Assembly (NCBI RefSeq): GCF_003568865.1
Contig: NZ_CP031115.1
Coordinates: forward strand, 1,116,001 to 1,180,000
DNA: 64,000 nt
Direction of reading: 5' to 3'
From: Rubrobacter indicoceani
GTDB taxonomy: Bacteria > Actinomycetota > Rubrobacteria > Rubrobacterales > Rubrobacteraceae
Positions 34,474-43,085 of the stretch are shown in pieces. The notes beneath the pieces are model-generated. The model had not been told where the DNA came from, did no database searches, and saw only the letters and a list, made by a program, of their open reading frames with translations. How positions within the stretch are numbered: the first letter of the stretch is position 1; each line of letters starts with the position of its first letter. Position numbers and translations under genes: made by a program.

Positions 34474-34730
34474 GCCGGGCGGCCAACGACGCGCACCTTA
34501 TCCAGCTGGTCCGGGGCGCGTTCGGCCGGGACGAGGCCCTCCAGGAAGGGTCTCGCCTGGACGTGAGCTCCTGCCGGATGATGGTCTCCCTGCACGGCTC
34601 TGTAAAAAGCGACGGTCGGCGTGAGCGGGCCGAACGAGTCGCCGCCTCCGTGAGCGGGGTCGAGGGGGTCATAAACAAGCTCAGGGTCAACCCGGAAACC
34701 ACTTCTTCCCCGCCTCGTACTGGAAGATAG
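34470..34730 (+). CDS. BON-domain small protein
   Basis: An 86-residue protein with one BON domain: LIQLVRGAFGRDEAL, then MMVSLHGSVKSDGRRERAERVAASVSGVEGVINKLRV, the typical beta-alpha-beta end. BON domains are thought to bind phospholipids or other surface ligands. There is no signal peptide. It overlaps the preceding gene by 4 bp (ATGA), so it is in the cbiX operon. Confidence 0.8.
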   Translation: MSRAANDAHLIQLVRGAFGRDEALQEGSRLDVSSCRMMVSLHGSVKSDGRRERAERVAASVSGVEGVINKLRVNPETTSSPPRTGR

Positions 34731-34801
34731 CCTGTTTTACCGGGTATCCGATGGGGTACGCCAGAGGGCTAGACGTGAAGCGAGACCCAGAGAGGAACGG
34801 A

Positions 34802-35350
34802 ATGCCGTCCACGAAAAAGAAGCTCAAGGGTGGGAAGATCGCGGGCAGGATCGGCTCGAAGGCCGGGGTCAAACTGACGCCCTACGCCGGGAAGGCCGCC
34901 CTCAGGCTCGGCAAGGCGGAGATGAAGTTGCTCCGGGCGGCGATGCGGAGCCGCGAGCCGCGCAGCAGCCGCTACCTGAAGTACGGCCTCTTTCTTACCG
35001 TCGGTCTTGCCCTCGGCGCGCTTATAAAAGGCGTAAAGAAACCCGTCGAGCGTAAGCTGCACGACGATGACCCGACGACCGGCTCCGGCCCGCGCCCCGG
35101 TGGCGGTGGCGGCTTCGTCTCGACCACGGTCGTGCCCGAAGAGCAGGAAACCGTAGAACAGCGCATCAGGAGCGCGCTCGGGCAGGACGAGCGTACCAGA
35201 AACATCCCCCGGCCCAACGTTACCGTCAACGACGGCGTAGCCGAACTGCGAGGCCCGGTCTCCGACAAGGCAACGAGATCCGCCGCCGAAGAGATAGCCC
35301 AAAACGTCGAGGGCGTGCAGGAGGTGAGAAATTTGCTCGTCGTGGTTTAG
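34802..35350 (+). CDS. Membrane-anchored BON-domain protein
   Basis: A 182-residue protein. A basic N-terminus (Lys/Arg/Gly-rich) precedes one short transmembrane helix (YLKYGLFLTVGLALGALI, about 60-77), a Gly/Pro linker and a C-terminal BON domain (about 120-182: QRIRSALGQDERTRN, VTVNDGVAELRGPVSDKA, VEGVQEVRNLLVVV). The ATG at 34802 follows agagagg; an in-frame ATG at 34751 is less likely. Together with the small BON gene it forms a pair after cbiX. Confidence 0.8.
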   Translation: MPSTKKKLKGGKIAGRIGSKAGVKLTPYAGKAALRLGKAEMKLLRAAMRSREPRSSRYLKYGLFLTVGLALGALIKGVKKPVERKLHDDDPTTGSGPRPGGGGGFVSTTVVPEEQETVEQRIRSALGQDERTRNIPRPNVTVNDGVAELRGPVSDKATRSAAEEIAQNVEGVQEVRNLLVVV

Positions 35351-35363
35351 GAAACCGGAGCAT

Positions 35364-35394
35364 CGCCCGTCCGTCGTAGTTCGGGCGGCGTTTT
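35364..35394 (+). terminator. Terminator between BON gene and phosphomannomutase
   Basis: Stem CGCCCG/CGGGCG with a 12-nt loop, then GCGTTTT, between two convergent genes. The T run serves the plus strand. Confidence 0.6.
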
Positions 35395-36751
35395 ACCCGG
35401 AGCGGATCATGCTGAGGGTTTCATCGCGGATGCGCTCCATCGTGGGGTGGTCGGCGGCCTCCACGTTCAGCCTCAGCAGCGGCTCGGTGTTCGACGGGCG
35501 AAGGTTGAACCACCAGTCGCCGGAGTCCACGGTGAGGCCGTCGAGGTCGTCGGTGTCGACGCCGCCGCGCTTTTCGTAGAACTGCCTGACCCTCTCCATC
35601 GCGGTTTTCTGGTCTTTTACTTCGGAGTTGATCTCACCACTCCTCACATACGGGTCGATGGGGGCGAGCAGCTTCGAGAGCGGCCCGTCCTGCCGGGCGA
35701 GCAGTTCGAGAGCGGTCAGCATGGCGATGATGCCGGAGTCCGCGAAGTAGTTGTCCCGGAAGTAGAAATGCCCGGAGTGTTCGCCCCCGAAGGCCGCGTC
35801 GTGCCTGCGCATCTCGGGCTTTATGATGGAGTGACCGACCCGCGTCCTTATGGCGTTGCCGCCGGAACGCCCGACAAGCTCGGGCAGGGCCTTCGAGCAG
35901 ATCGCGTTGTAGAGGATGGTCGCCCCCGGCTCTTTCTCAAGGATGTTCTGCGCCACGAGCGCGGCCAGGATGTCCCCGGAGACCGTTTCGCCACGCTCGT
36001 CAACGATAAAGCAGCGGTCGGCATCCCCGTCGAAGGCCACGCCGAGGTCGGCCCCCTCTGCAACGACGCGCTCCTGAAGCTCGACCATGTTCTCCGGCTC
36101 GATCGGGTTCGGCGGGTGGTTCGGGAACGAGCCGTCAAGGACGAAGTACATCTCCACGACCTCAAACGGCAACTGCGCGAAGACGGGCGGGAGCATCTTT
36201 CCGGCCATGCCGTTTCCGGCGTCAACGACTATCTTGAGCGGCCTGAGTTCTTTGCGGTCTATAAACGAGAGGCAATGCCTTGCGTAGTCCTCCGTTACGT
36301 CGCTGACCTCGACGGAGCCGTGAAACTCCGCTTTCGGCGGAAGCCTGTCGGAGAGGATCATCTCCCGCATCCGGGCCAGGTCTTCGTCGCCGGAGAGCGA
36401 CTGCGCCTCCTCGCGGCAGAGCTTGAAGCCGTTGTACTGCTTCGGGTTGTGGGAGGCCGTGATCATCGCCCCGGCGTGTTCTTCAAGGTGTCCGACGGCG
36501 AAGTACATCGCGTCTGTGGAGACCATGCCGAGGTCGAGAACGTCCGCCCCGGACTCCGTGACCCCCTCGATAAAAGCTTCGAGAAGGGGTTTGCCCGAGA
36601 GCCTCATGTCGCGTCCGACAACGACGCGGGTTCCGGCCAGCCCGAGATGCCCGACGAAGGCCTGTCCGATCTCCTTTGCCGTCTGTTCGTCGAGGCTGTC
36701 AGGGTATATCCCCCGGACGTCGTAGGCTTTGAAGATCGAATCATCGTTCAT
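35393..36751 (-). CDS. manB: Phosphomannomutase/phosphoglucomutase
   Basis: Alpha-D-phosphohexomutase interconverting sugar 1- and 6-phosphates for nucleotide-sugar synthesis. The 452 residues show the phosphoserine loop ITASHNPKQYNGFK, the metal loop VAFDGDADRCFIVDE, the sugar-specific loop GGEHSGHFYFRDNY, and the phosphate-binding end LRPSNTEPLLRLNVEA. The GEHSGH loop with FYFRDNYFAD fits phosphomannomutase/phosphoglucomutase rather than GlmM. It stands alone; the divergent CPBP gene starts 120 bp upstream. Confidence 0.93.
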   Translation of the reverse strand: MNDDSIFKAYDVRGIYPDSLDEQTAKEIGQAFVGHLGLAGTRVVVGRDMRLSGKPLLEAFIEGVTESGADVLDLGMVSTDAMYFAVGHLEEHAGAMITASHNPKQYNGFKLCREEAQSLSGDEDLARMREMILSDRLPPKAEFHGSVEVSDVTEDYARHCLSFIDRKELRPLKIVVDAGNGMAGKMLPPVFAQLPFEVVEMYFVLDGSFPNHPPNPIEPENMVELQERVVAEGADLGVAFDGDADRCFIVDERGETVSGDILAALVAQNILEKEPGATILYNAICSKALPELVGRSGGNAIRTRVGHSIIKPEMRRHDAAFGGEHSGHFYFRDNYFADSGIIAMLTALELLARQDGPLSKLLAPIDPYVRSGEINSEVKDQKTAMERVRQFYEKRGGVDTDDLDGLTVDSGDWWFNLRPSNTEPLLRLNVEAADHPTMERIRDETLSMIRSG

Positions 36752-36870
36752 CGCGGTTTTGTGCCTCCCGTTTCTCTTCTGATGCCGCTGCTTTGTGGTG
36801 CTTTTCTCTGCGCTAAGGTTCGTACCTTAGCTGTTTACCCCGCAGGGCGCATGTTACCCTCCTTGTCCAC

Positions 36871-37482
36871 GTGGAGGACTACGGAGAAACCACGGAGAAG
36901 CCGCTCCGGAACGAACCGGATCACCCGCGCCTGATCCGTTCGGCGGTGCTGCTCTACGGCTCTCTCGGGGTGATTTCTTTTGTCTGGATTGCGATGCGCG
37001 ACCTCGGGCTGCCGCTCTACGAGGGGGGGGTTCTTTCAGCTTTGCTTCTCGGGGCGTCGGGGGGTGGTGCGCTGCTGGCGTTCGGAGCCGGGCTCGGCCG
37101 GCTTGTACCCACCGTCCGCCGGCTGGCCGGGGAGATGTCGAAGGTGATCACAGCCGGGGCCAGCCCCGGCGCGCTGCTCTTTCTGGCCCTGCTCTCCGGG
37201 GTCTTCGAGGAGTTGTTTTTCCGGGCGGTCCTGCAGCGGGAGTTCGGCCTCGTGGCGGCCTCGGTGGTCTTTGGTCTGGTTCACTTCGTGCCGGAGCGGA
37301 GGTTTCTCTTCTGGACGGCTTACGCGGTGGCGGCCGGCTTCTTTCTCGGCTCCCTGTACGAGTTCACCGGAGGGGTGGCCGCCCCGATGGTGGCTCACAT
37401 GCTCAACAACGCCGTCGTGCTTCTGTACTGGAAGTACCGTCCGACGAGCGCACCGGCGGAAGTACCGGCGGATCGGCAATAG
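36871..37482 (+). CDS. CPBP family intramembrane metalloprotease
   Basis: A 203-residue membrane protein with about six helices. The catalytic motifs of CAAX/CPBP proteases are seen: the EExxxR site in GVFEELFFRAVLQREFG, the FGLVHF His, and AHMLNN near the C-terminus. Substrates in bacteria are mostly unknown. The GTG at 36871 is used; TACCCT at 36855-36860 could be its -10. Confidence 0.88.
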   Translation: MEDYGETTEKPLRNEPDHPRLIRSAVLLYGSLGVISFVWIAMRDLGLPLYEGGVLSALLLGASGGGALLAFGAGLGRLVPTVRRLAGEMSKVITAGASPGALLFLALLSGVFEELFFRAVLQREFGLVAASVVFGLVHFVPERRFLFWTAYAVAAGFFLGSLYEFTGGVAAPMVAHMLNNAVVLLYWKYRPTSAPAEVPADRQ

Positions 37483-37653
37483 GCATCCCCGAACCCGGGC
37501 AACACGCAGAAGTTATCGGATACAATGAACCGACGGTTCCGGAAACGGCCTGTTCTATGCCGGACGGAGCCGAGATCACGACTAGCGGGCCGCCGGTTCG
37601 AGCCTGGACGGTCGGGAGGATCGGGAGACATTAGTGGAGAGGTTTTTCAGACG

Positions 37654-38319
37654 ATGCCAGTCGCACGTGTAACGAATATAGTCCTCAACGTCATGAGCCT
37701 GGTCCTGGTCGTGGCGGGGCTTGGCCTAGTGGGGTCTTTCTTTTTCGGAACACCGGTCGCAGGTACGGCCTCCGCCGAGAGCACGGCCTCGACCCCGGAC
37801 GACTTCAACGTCCCCGTTATAGCGGAGCGCCAGGCCGAGAAACCGGCCGACTCCGACCCGGAGAACCTTGCAAGCGAGGCCCCGGAGAACAAGACCCTGA
37901 GCCTCTCCGTCCCGCAGATGTCGCGCCTCGAGGACGCCGTGGTGCCGTACGCCGCCGGGAGCGACGAGGAGAGCCTGAGAAACAACGCGGGCATCCACCT
38001 CGCCGGGACCGGCTTCCCCTGGGAAAAGGAGGCGAACGTGTACATAGCCGGACATCGTCTCGGTTATCCGAACACCAGCAGCTTCCTTGCGTTCTTTGAC
38101 CTGAACAAGCTTGAAAACGGAGACGAGGTAACGGTGCAGGACGCTAACGGAACGGAGTACACCTACCGGGTCTTCCGGTCCTTTACCGTGCTTCCGACGG
38201 ACGTTTCGGTGACCGAGCCGATAGAAGGGAAGAACATCCTGACCCTCCAGACCTGTACCCTGCCGGACTACACCCAGAGGCTTATAGTCCAGGCCGAGAA
38301 GGTGGAGACGATCTCGTAG
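37654..38319 (+). CDS. Class E-like sortase
   Basis: A 221-residue membrane-anchored sortase. One hydrophobic helix (about 8-32), a Ser/Glu/Pro linker, and the sortase barrel (80-221) with His134 in YIAGHRLGY, Cys201 in LTLQTC and Arg209 in TQRLIVQ. The core is closely similar to the PASTA-sortase at 22.1 kb (PTD-x4-TEP...LQTC), so the two are paralogues, but this one has no PASTA domain. The ATG at 37654 is chosen; frame stays open to 37525 with a less likely N-terminus. Its stop codon overlaps the GTG of the PBP2 gene by one base. Confidence 0.88.
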   Translation: MPVARVTNIVLNVMSLVLVVAGLGLVGSFFFGTPVAGTASAESTASTPDDFNVPVIAERQAEKPADSDPENLASEAPENKTLSLSVPQMSRLEDAVVPYAAGSDEESLRNNAGIHLAGTGFPWEKEANVYIAGHRLGYPNTSSFLAFFDLNKLENGDEVTVQDANGTEYTYRVFRSFTVLPTDVSVTEPIEGKNILTLQTCTLPDYTQRLIVQAEKVETIS

Positions 38320-40391
38320 TGCTGAGGTCTCCCGCGTCCCGGCGGCTACGCCGCGGCAACCGGCCCCAGAAGCGTCAGACAACCCCGCAGCTCACGCGGG
38401 GGAACATGCACGTCCGGGTCGTGGTGCTGGCGGTCCTGACGGCGTTTGTGTTCGTGGTGCTGGGGTCGCGGCTCTGGTACATGCAGGTGCTCTCAAGCGA
38501 TTCGTTTAACGAAGCCTCCCAGCAGACCCAGACTCGGGAGGTGAAGATACCGTCCCAGCGCGGGGTGATCTACGACCGGAACCTCGATGTCCTTGCCTCG
38601 AACGTGCCGGGCCTGAACGTAACGGTCGTACCGGATGAGATCTCCCGCGACAAGGTGCGCGAGCTCGCAGAGCTGATCGGGGCGAACGTCGAGACGGTAA
38701 CGGAGAACTACGACGAGGCCCTGACCTACGATCCGTACTCCGCGATGCTCGTGAAGGAGAACGCCGACGAGAGCGACGTAACCTACGTCAGCGAGCGGGC
38801 GGAGGAGTTCCCCGGCCTCGTGATAAACGACGACTGGGTCAGGACTTACCCGGAGGGCAGCCTCGCGTCGCACGTTGTCGGCTATACGGGGGCGGTCACC
38901 CAGGAGGAACTGGAGCAGGACGACCGCTTCCGGGGCATCTTCAACGACTCGGTGGTCGGTAAGACCGGTATCGAGTACACCTACGAGGAGGCTCTCAGGG
39001 GTCGGGCCGGGAGCAAGGAATACACCGTTGACGCGCTCGGGCGGGTGGTCACGACGCGCAACGCCGACGGCACGCGGGCGGACGGCGCTCAGGAGGTCTC
39101 GCCCGAGATGATGCCGCCGAGCGACGTAACCGACCCGGTCGCCGGGCAGAGCCTCGTGCTGACGCTTGACATCGCTCTGCAGCGGGCCGCCGAAGAGGAA
39201 CTCGACGCCGCGCTTCTGCGGGCTCAACAGGAGGGATACACCGGCGAGGGCGGGGCGGTCGTCGCGATGGACCCGCGCAACGGTGAGATCCTTGCGATGG
39301 CGAGCCGTCCGGACTTCGACCCGCAACTCTTTGTCGGCGGGATAAACGGCGAGGAGGAGATCTCGACCTTCGAGTACCTGAACTCCGAGACCTCAAATTC
39401 CCCGTTCACGAACCGGGCGATAGTCGGGGCGTACCCGGGGGCTTCGGCGTTCAAGGTGTTCACGGGGCTTGCGGGGTTCCTCTACGGGGTCGTGGACGCG
39501 AACACGACGGTAACGGACAACGGGTCGTGCTGGGCGCCGGCCTCTGCGCCGGGGGCCTGCTGGTACTCGTGGGAGCAGACCTACAACGGTGAAGGGGCGA
39601 CGCACGGCACGCAGAATTTTGCTCAGGCCGTTGCGGACTCAAACGACAAGTACTTCTATCAGGTGGCGGACTGGATCTGGCAGCGGACCGACAACGTGAA
39701 CCTTCTCCCCGATTACTACGAGCAGTTCGGTTTCGGCACGACGACCGGGATAGACCTCCCCGGTGAGAGCGAGGGGCGCGTCCCCACAAAGGAGTGGTTC
39801 GACTGGTTCCGCGAAGAGGTCGGCAGCACCGATACCCGCCCGTTTGGAATAGGTGATTGGGTGAACATGTCCATCGGACAGGGTGACGTTCTGGTCAGCC
39901 CGATACAGATGGCTCAGGCTTACGCCTCGGTCCAGAACGGCGGGACGCTTGTTACGCCGCACGTGGCAAGAGAAGTCCGAAACCAGTTCGACAACAAGGT
40001 GCAGCGGGAGATCACCCCCGAACCGGAGGGTACCGTGGACTACGAGCCGGCGGCCCTTGCCGCCCTGATGGACGGGCTTCGCGGCGTTACGCAGGCGGGG
40101 GGTACGGCCGCTCCGGCCTTCGAGGACTCCGAGCTCACCGTCCTCGGCAAGAGCGGCACGGGCGAGCGCGGCGAGGATCAGGACCCGGTGGCGTGGTTTG
40201 CGGGCTGGGCCGAAGGTCACGATGACCAGCCGCTTGTCGTGGTCGTAACCCTTGAAGGGAGCGGCAGCAGCGAGGTCACGGCGGCTCCGGCGGTGCGCGG
40301 CGTCCTTGAGGCGTATTACGGGGTCGAATCCGGCGGCTCCCAGAGCGGCGCGGCGGCCGCCGCCGCCGACCCGACGGCCTCGCTTCAGTAG
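38319..40391 (+). CDS. mrdA: Penicillin-binding protein 2 (class B transpeptidase)
   Basis: Elongation-type monofunctional transpeptidase of 690 residues. One transmembrane helix (about 33-52) follows a basic tail. The dimerisation domain has the PSQRGVIYDRN segment; the catalytic domain has PGASAFKVF (Ser nucleophile), SND in VADSNDKYFYQVADW, and GKSGTGERG. The Asp after Ser-Asn is usual for the SxD form seen in PBP2. It is coupled to the sortase upstream and ends in a Ala-rich tail. It is followed 42 bp later by lgt. Confidence 0.94.
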   Translation: MLRSPASRRLRRGNRPQKRQTTPQLTRGNMHVRVVVLAVLTAFVFVVLGSRLWYMQVLSSDSFNEASQQTQTREVKIPSQRGVIYDRNLDVLASNVPGLNVTVVPDEISRDKVRELAELIGANVETVTENYDEALTYDPYSAMLVKENADESDVTYVSERAEEFPGLVINDDWVRTYPEGSLASHVVGYTGAVTQEELEQDDRFRGIFNDSVVGKTGIEYTYEEALRGRAGSKEYTVDALGRVVTTRNADGTRADGAQEVSPEMMPPSDVTDPVAGQSLVLTLDIALQRAAEEELDAALLRAQQEGYTGEGGAVVAMDPRNGEILAMASRPDFDPQLFVGGINGEEEISTFEYLNSETSNSPFTNRAIVGAYPGASAFKVFTGLAGFLYGVVDANTTVTDNGSCWAPASAPGACWYSWEQTYNGEGATHGTQNFAQAVADSNDKYFYQVADWIWQRTDNVNLLPDYYEQFGFGTTTGIDLPGESEGRVPTKEWFDWFREEVGSTDTRPFGIGDWVNMSIGQGDVLVSPIQMAQAYASVQNGGTLVTPHVAREVRNQFDNKVQREITPEPEGTVDYEPAALAALMDGLRGVTQAGGTAAPAFEDSELTVLGKSGTGERGEDQDPVAWFAGWAEGHDDQPLVVVVTLEGSGSSEVTAAPAVRGVLEAYYGVESGGSQSGAAAAAADPTASLQ

Positions 40392-40419
40392 CCGGTCTGT
40401 TCACCGGTAGACGATAGGG

Positions 40420-40425
40420 TATAGT
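40420..40425 (+). promoter_or_regulatory. Candidate -10 element (TATAGT), probably leaderless
   Basis: TATAGT ends 8 nt before the GTG at 40434, so lgt probably has its own leaderless promoter despite following PBP2 closely. Confidence 0.5.
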
Positions 40426-40433
40426 TACGCGCC

Positions 40434-41276
40434 GTGAACGAAGTGTTTATGACAGGAGTTACCGGGGTGCTGTTTTCCATCCCGAGCCCGCCTTCCCCGA
40501 TCATATTCGAGGCCGGGCCGCTTGCCCTGCGCTACTATGGGCTCTGTATCGCCCTCGGTATCGCGGTCGGGACGTGGCTGACCTCGCGCGAACTCGAACG
40601 GCGTAACTACGACGGCACGCTCGCCCTCGACTCGCTGCTCTTTCTTGTGGTTCCGGGTTTTATCGGGGCGCGCGTCTACCACGTCGCAACAAACTACGGG
40701 GACTACGCCGCAGACCCGATACCGGAGGTCTTTGCCGTCTGGAACGGCGGCCTCGCCATCTTCGGAGCGGTCTCTGGCGGCGCGATAGGCGCGGCGTTCT
40801 TCTGCTGGTACCGGGGCATAAGCCTTCTTGATTTTGCGGACTCCGCGGCTCCGGGTCTGATCCTCGCTCAAGCCTTCGGTCGCTGGGGCAACTACTTCAA
40901 CCAGGAACTCTTCGGACGCCCGACGGACCTTCCCTGGGCCATCCGGATAGCCCCGGAGAACCGCCCGGCGCAGTTCGCCGATGCGACCACCTTCCACCCG
41001 ACCTTTCTCTACGAGTCCATCCTGAACCTCCTTGTCTGCCTTGCTCTGCTGTACCTGGCCCGCCGCTTTGTCGACTGGCTCCGTCCGGGGGACGTATTTA
41101 TCATCTACATCGCCCTCTACGGCACCGTCCGCGTCTTTATGGAGACGCTCCGCATAGACCCGGCCTTCCTTATAGGCGGAGAGTTCCGGGGGAACCTCCT
41201 CGTTGCGGCTATCCTCGCGCTCGTTGCGGCGATGACGCTCCTTATGCGACACGCAAGACCGGCCAAGAGCACCTGA
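40434..41276 (+). CDS. lgt: Prolipoprotein diacylglyceryl transferase
   Basis: Transfers diacylglycerol to the lipobox Cys of lipoproteins in the membrane. The 280 residues contain about seven helices and the signature AFGRWGNYFNQELFGRPTDLPW; GGLAIFGAVSGGAIGA also fits, though the first His of the usual HGG is Asn here (WNGGLAIF). Lgt substrates in the window include the two ZnuA-like lipoproteins. The GTG at 40434 matches the family N-terminus. Confidence 0.93.
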   Translation: MNEVFMTGVTGVLFSIPSPPSPIIFEAGPLALRYYGLCIALGIAVGTWLTSRELERRNYDGTLALDSLLFLVVPGFIGARVYHVATNYGDYAADPIPEVFAVWNGGLAIFGAVSGGAIGAAFFCWYRGISLLDFADSAAPGLILAQAFGRWGNYFNQELFGRPTDLPWAIRIAPENRPAQFADATTFHPTFLYESILNLLVCLALLYLARRFVDWLRPGDVFIIYIALYGTVRVFMETLRIDPAFLIGGEFRGNLLVAAILALVAAMTLLMRHARPAKST

Positions 41277-41330
41277 CCCCGGCTTTCGTGCAGAAGACCC
41301 GACCCTCTGATATAAACTTTCCTGCGAATA

Positions 41331-41345
41331 GAAAAAGTTTTTCAG
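41331..41345 (-). promoter_or_regulatory. Candidate Zur/Fur operator upstream of the first fur gene
   Basis: Read on the minus strand this is CTGAAAAACTTTTTC; the GAAAAA-x-TTTTTC core is a perfect palindrome 43 bp upstream of the regulator start. It matches 12 of 15 bases of the site before znuA at 41800-41814 and resembles the GAAAAT/ATTTTC core of actinobacterial Zur boxes. Confidence 0.4.
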
Positions 41346-41387
41346 GGTCGTCGACGCAGGCCGGGGAGCTGACCGAGGGGTAGATAT

Positions 41388-41774
41388 TTGAGCGTATCGC
41401 GGGTAATCGGCCAGATGCGGGGGAGAGGTTTCAAGACCACCCCCCAGCGTCTGGCTGTGCTGGAGGCCATAGCGGCGGAGCAGCACCAAAGCTTCGAGGA
41501 GATCCACGCCCGCTGCCCGGAGGTCGGGATGGTAACGGTCTACCGGACGCTGGACCTATTTGCCGAGATCGGGGCGCTCCGGCGGCTGGACCTCGGAGAC
41601 GGACCGCGCTACGAGCTGGCCGAAGCCCACCACCATCACCTTCTCTGTCAGGACTGCGGCTCGATCGCCGAGTTCGAACGATGCCCGATAGACCCCGCTG
41701 CGCTCGCTGAGATGGACTTCGAGGTAACGTCGCACAGCCTGGAGATCTACGGTCGCTGTGGGGACTGTCGCTAG
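41388..41774 (+). CDS. Fur-family regulator, Zur-like (first copy)
   Basis: A 128-residue metal-sensing repressor. An N-terminal winged helix (residues 5-80, TPQRLAVLEAIAAEQHQSF, GMVTVYRTLDLF) precedes a dimer domain with HHHHLLCQDCG and a C-terminal CGDC, forming the structural zinc site with Cys pairs. Position directly before a ZnuA/B/C operon suggests zinc sensing. The TTG at 41388 gives the usual N-terminus. A second related gene lies at 54671. Confidence 0.88.
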   Translation: MSVSRVIGQMRGRGFKTTPQRLAVLEAIAAEQHQSFEEIHARCPEVGMVTVYRTLDLFAEIGALRRLDLGDGPRYELAEAHHHHLLCQDCGSIAEFERCPIDPAALAEMDFEVTSHSLEIYGRCGDCR

Positions 41775-41799
41775 GTACGGCGAAAATTTTTGACCCGCA

Positions 41800-41814
41800 C
41801 TGAAAAGATTTTGC
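41800..41814 (+). promoter_or_regulatory. Candidate Zur/Fur operator upstream of znuA
   Basis: CTGAAAAGATTTTGC, 50 bp upstream of the znuA GTG. The TGAAAA...ATTTT core differs by one central base from the actinobacterial Zur consensus TGAAAATGATTTTCA and matches the site at 41331-41345 at 12 of 15 bases. The flanks (cgaaaattttt, 41781-41791) are a second AT-rich near-palindrome. Confidence 0.4.
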
Positions 41815-41864
41815 ATCCGCATTAAGAGCCGGATCAGAAAAGACCGAGAGGAGAGAGGTTTTTC

Positions 41865-43046
41865 GTGAGAGGTTTCAGCAGAAGAAGCGGCAACGCTCCG
41901 AGAAGGAGGCGCGGGATTTTCGCCCTGCCGACGGTTTTCGTGGCGTCGGCGGCTATCGTTGCGTCGGGTTGCGGGGCTCAGGGTGGCTCCTCCGAGGGCG
42001 GTTCCGGCCAGGATGTTTCCGGTGAGGGGTCCGGCGGTGGACAGGGTGTAAGCGTGGTCGCCTCGACAACCCAGATCGCCGACTTCGTCAGAAACGTGGG
42101 CGGGGATGCGGTAGAGGAGCATCAGATCCTCCAGCCCAACACCGATCCTCACGACTACGAGCCGCGCCCCGAAGACGTGCGGCAGACCGCCGGGGCCGAC
42201 CTTGTTTTCATGAACGGGCAGGATCTCGACCCCTGGGTCGAGGATGTCGTGAGCGAGTCGGGCAGCGAAGCGCAGACCATAGACCTCAGCCAGAGCCTCT
42301 CCAGCCCCATCGAGGGCGCCGGAGAAGAACATTCCGAAGAAGGCGAAGCCCATGAAGATGAGGCGCACTCGGACGAGGCTCATGCGGATGCAGGCGACGA
42401 ACACGCGGGCGAGGCTAGCGCTGAAGGTGAGGCCCATTCGGACGAGGCGAACGCCGGGGAGGAAGACGTTCATGAGAGCGAGTACGACCCGCACTGGTGG
42501 CACGACCCGCGCAACGCGGAGTCTGCGGTGGAGGAGATTCGGGACTCGCTTATCGAGGTCGACCCGGAGAACGAGCAGGTCTACCGGGACAACGCCGAGG
42601 CTTACCTCGGAGAGCTCGGGACGCTCGACTCGGAGATAGAGTCCTGCCTGACCGAGGTTCCCGAGGACGAACGCAAGCTCGTCACCGACCACGAGGCGTT
42701 CGGGTACTTCACGGAGCGCTACGGCATAGAGCAGGTCGGGGCGGTCATTCCGTCTCAGAGCACGCAGGGTCAGGCTTCGGCGGGGGATACGGCGGAGCTT
42801 ATCGAAACCATAGAGTCTGAAGGCGTACTGGCCGTTTTCCCGGAGGAATCCATCAACGCCAGCCTCGCCGAGACCATAGCCGACGAGACGGGCGCAACCG
42901 CCGAGTACACGCTCTACGGTGATACGCTCGGTCCCGAAGGCTCCGACGGCGATACGTACCTGAAGATGATGGCCGCCAACGCCAACTCAATGACGCAGGG
43001 CTTTACCGGCGGCGAGTCAACCTGTGAAGTCCCCGCGGGGAACTAG
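41865..43046 (+). CDS. znuA: Zinc ABC transporter substrate-binding lipoprotein with His/Asp/Glu-rich loop
   Basis: Extracellular zinc-capture lipoprotein of 393 residues. A basic signal peptide ends in VASGC (Cys36), the lipid anchor. The zinc ligands of the family are visible: His96 in TDPHDYEP, His213 in DPHWWHDP (His210 adjacent), and a third in DHEAFGYF. Residues 150-205 are an insertion rich in His, Glu, Asp (repeats of EAHSDEA), typical of ZnuA proteins that take zinc from dilute sources. The GTG at 41865 follows gagaggag. It heads the operon with an ATPase and two permeases. Confidence 0.93.
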   Translation: MRGFSRRSGNAPRRRRGIFALPTVFVASAAIVASGCGAQGGSSEGGSGQDVSGEGSGGGQGVSVVASTTQIADFVRNVGGDAVEEHQILQPNTDPHDYEPRPEDVRQTAGADLVFMNGQDLDPWVEDVVSESGSEAQTIDLSQSLSSPIEGAGEEHSEEGEAHEDEAHSDEAHADAGDEHAGEASAEGEAHSDEANAGEEDVHESEYDPHWWHDPRNAESAVEEIRDSLIEVDPENEQVYRDNAEAYLGELGTLDSEIESCLTEVPEDERKLVTDHEAFGYFTERYGIEQVGAVIPSQSTQGQASAGDTAELIETIESEGVLAVFPEESINASLAETIADETGATAEYTLYGDTLGPEGSDGDTYLKMMAANANSMTQGFTGGESTCEVPAGN

Positions 43047-43085
43047 CGGGACACGGGTTCGAAACCGGACGGGGCAGGGAGGGTT

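Noticed and set aside
35447-36934. 495-codon plus frame opposite the phosphomannomutase gene
   Set aside because: Antisense shadow; the minus-strand product has all phosphohexomutase motifs.
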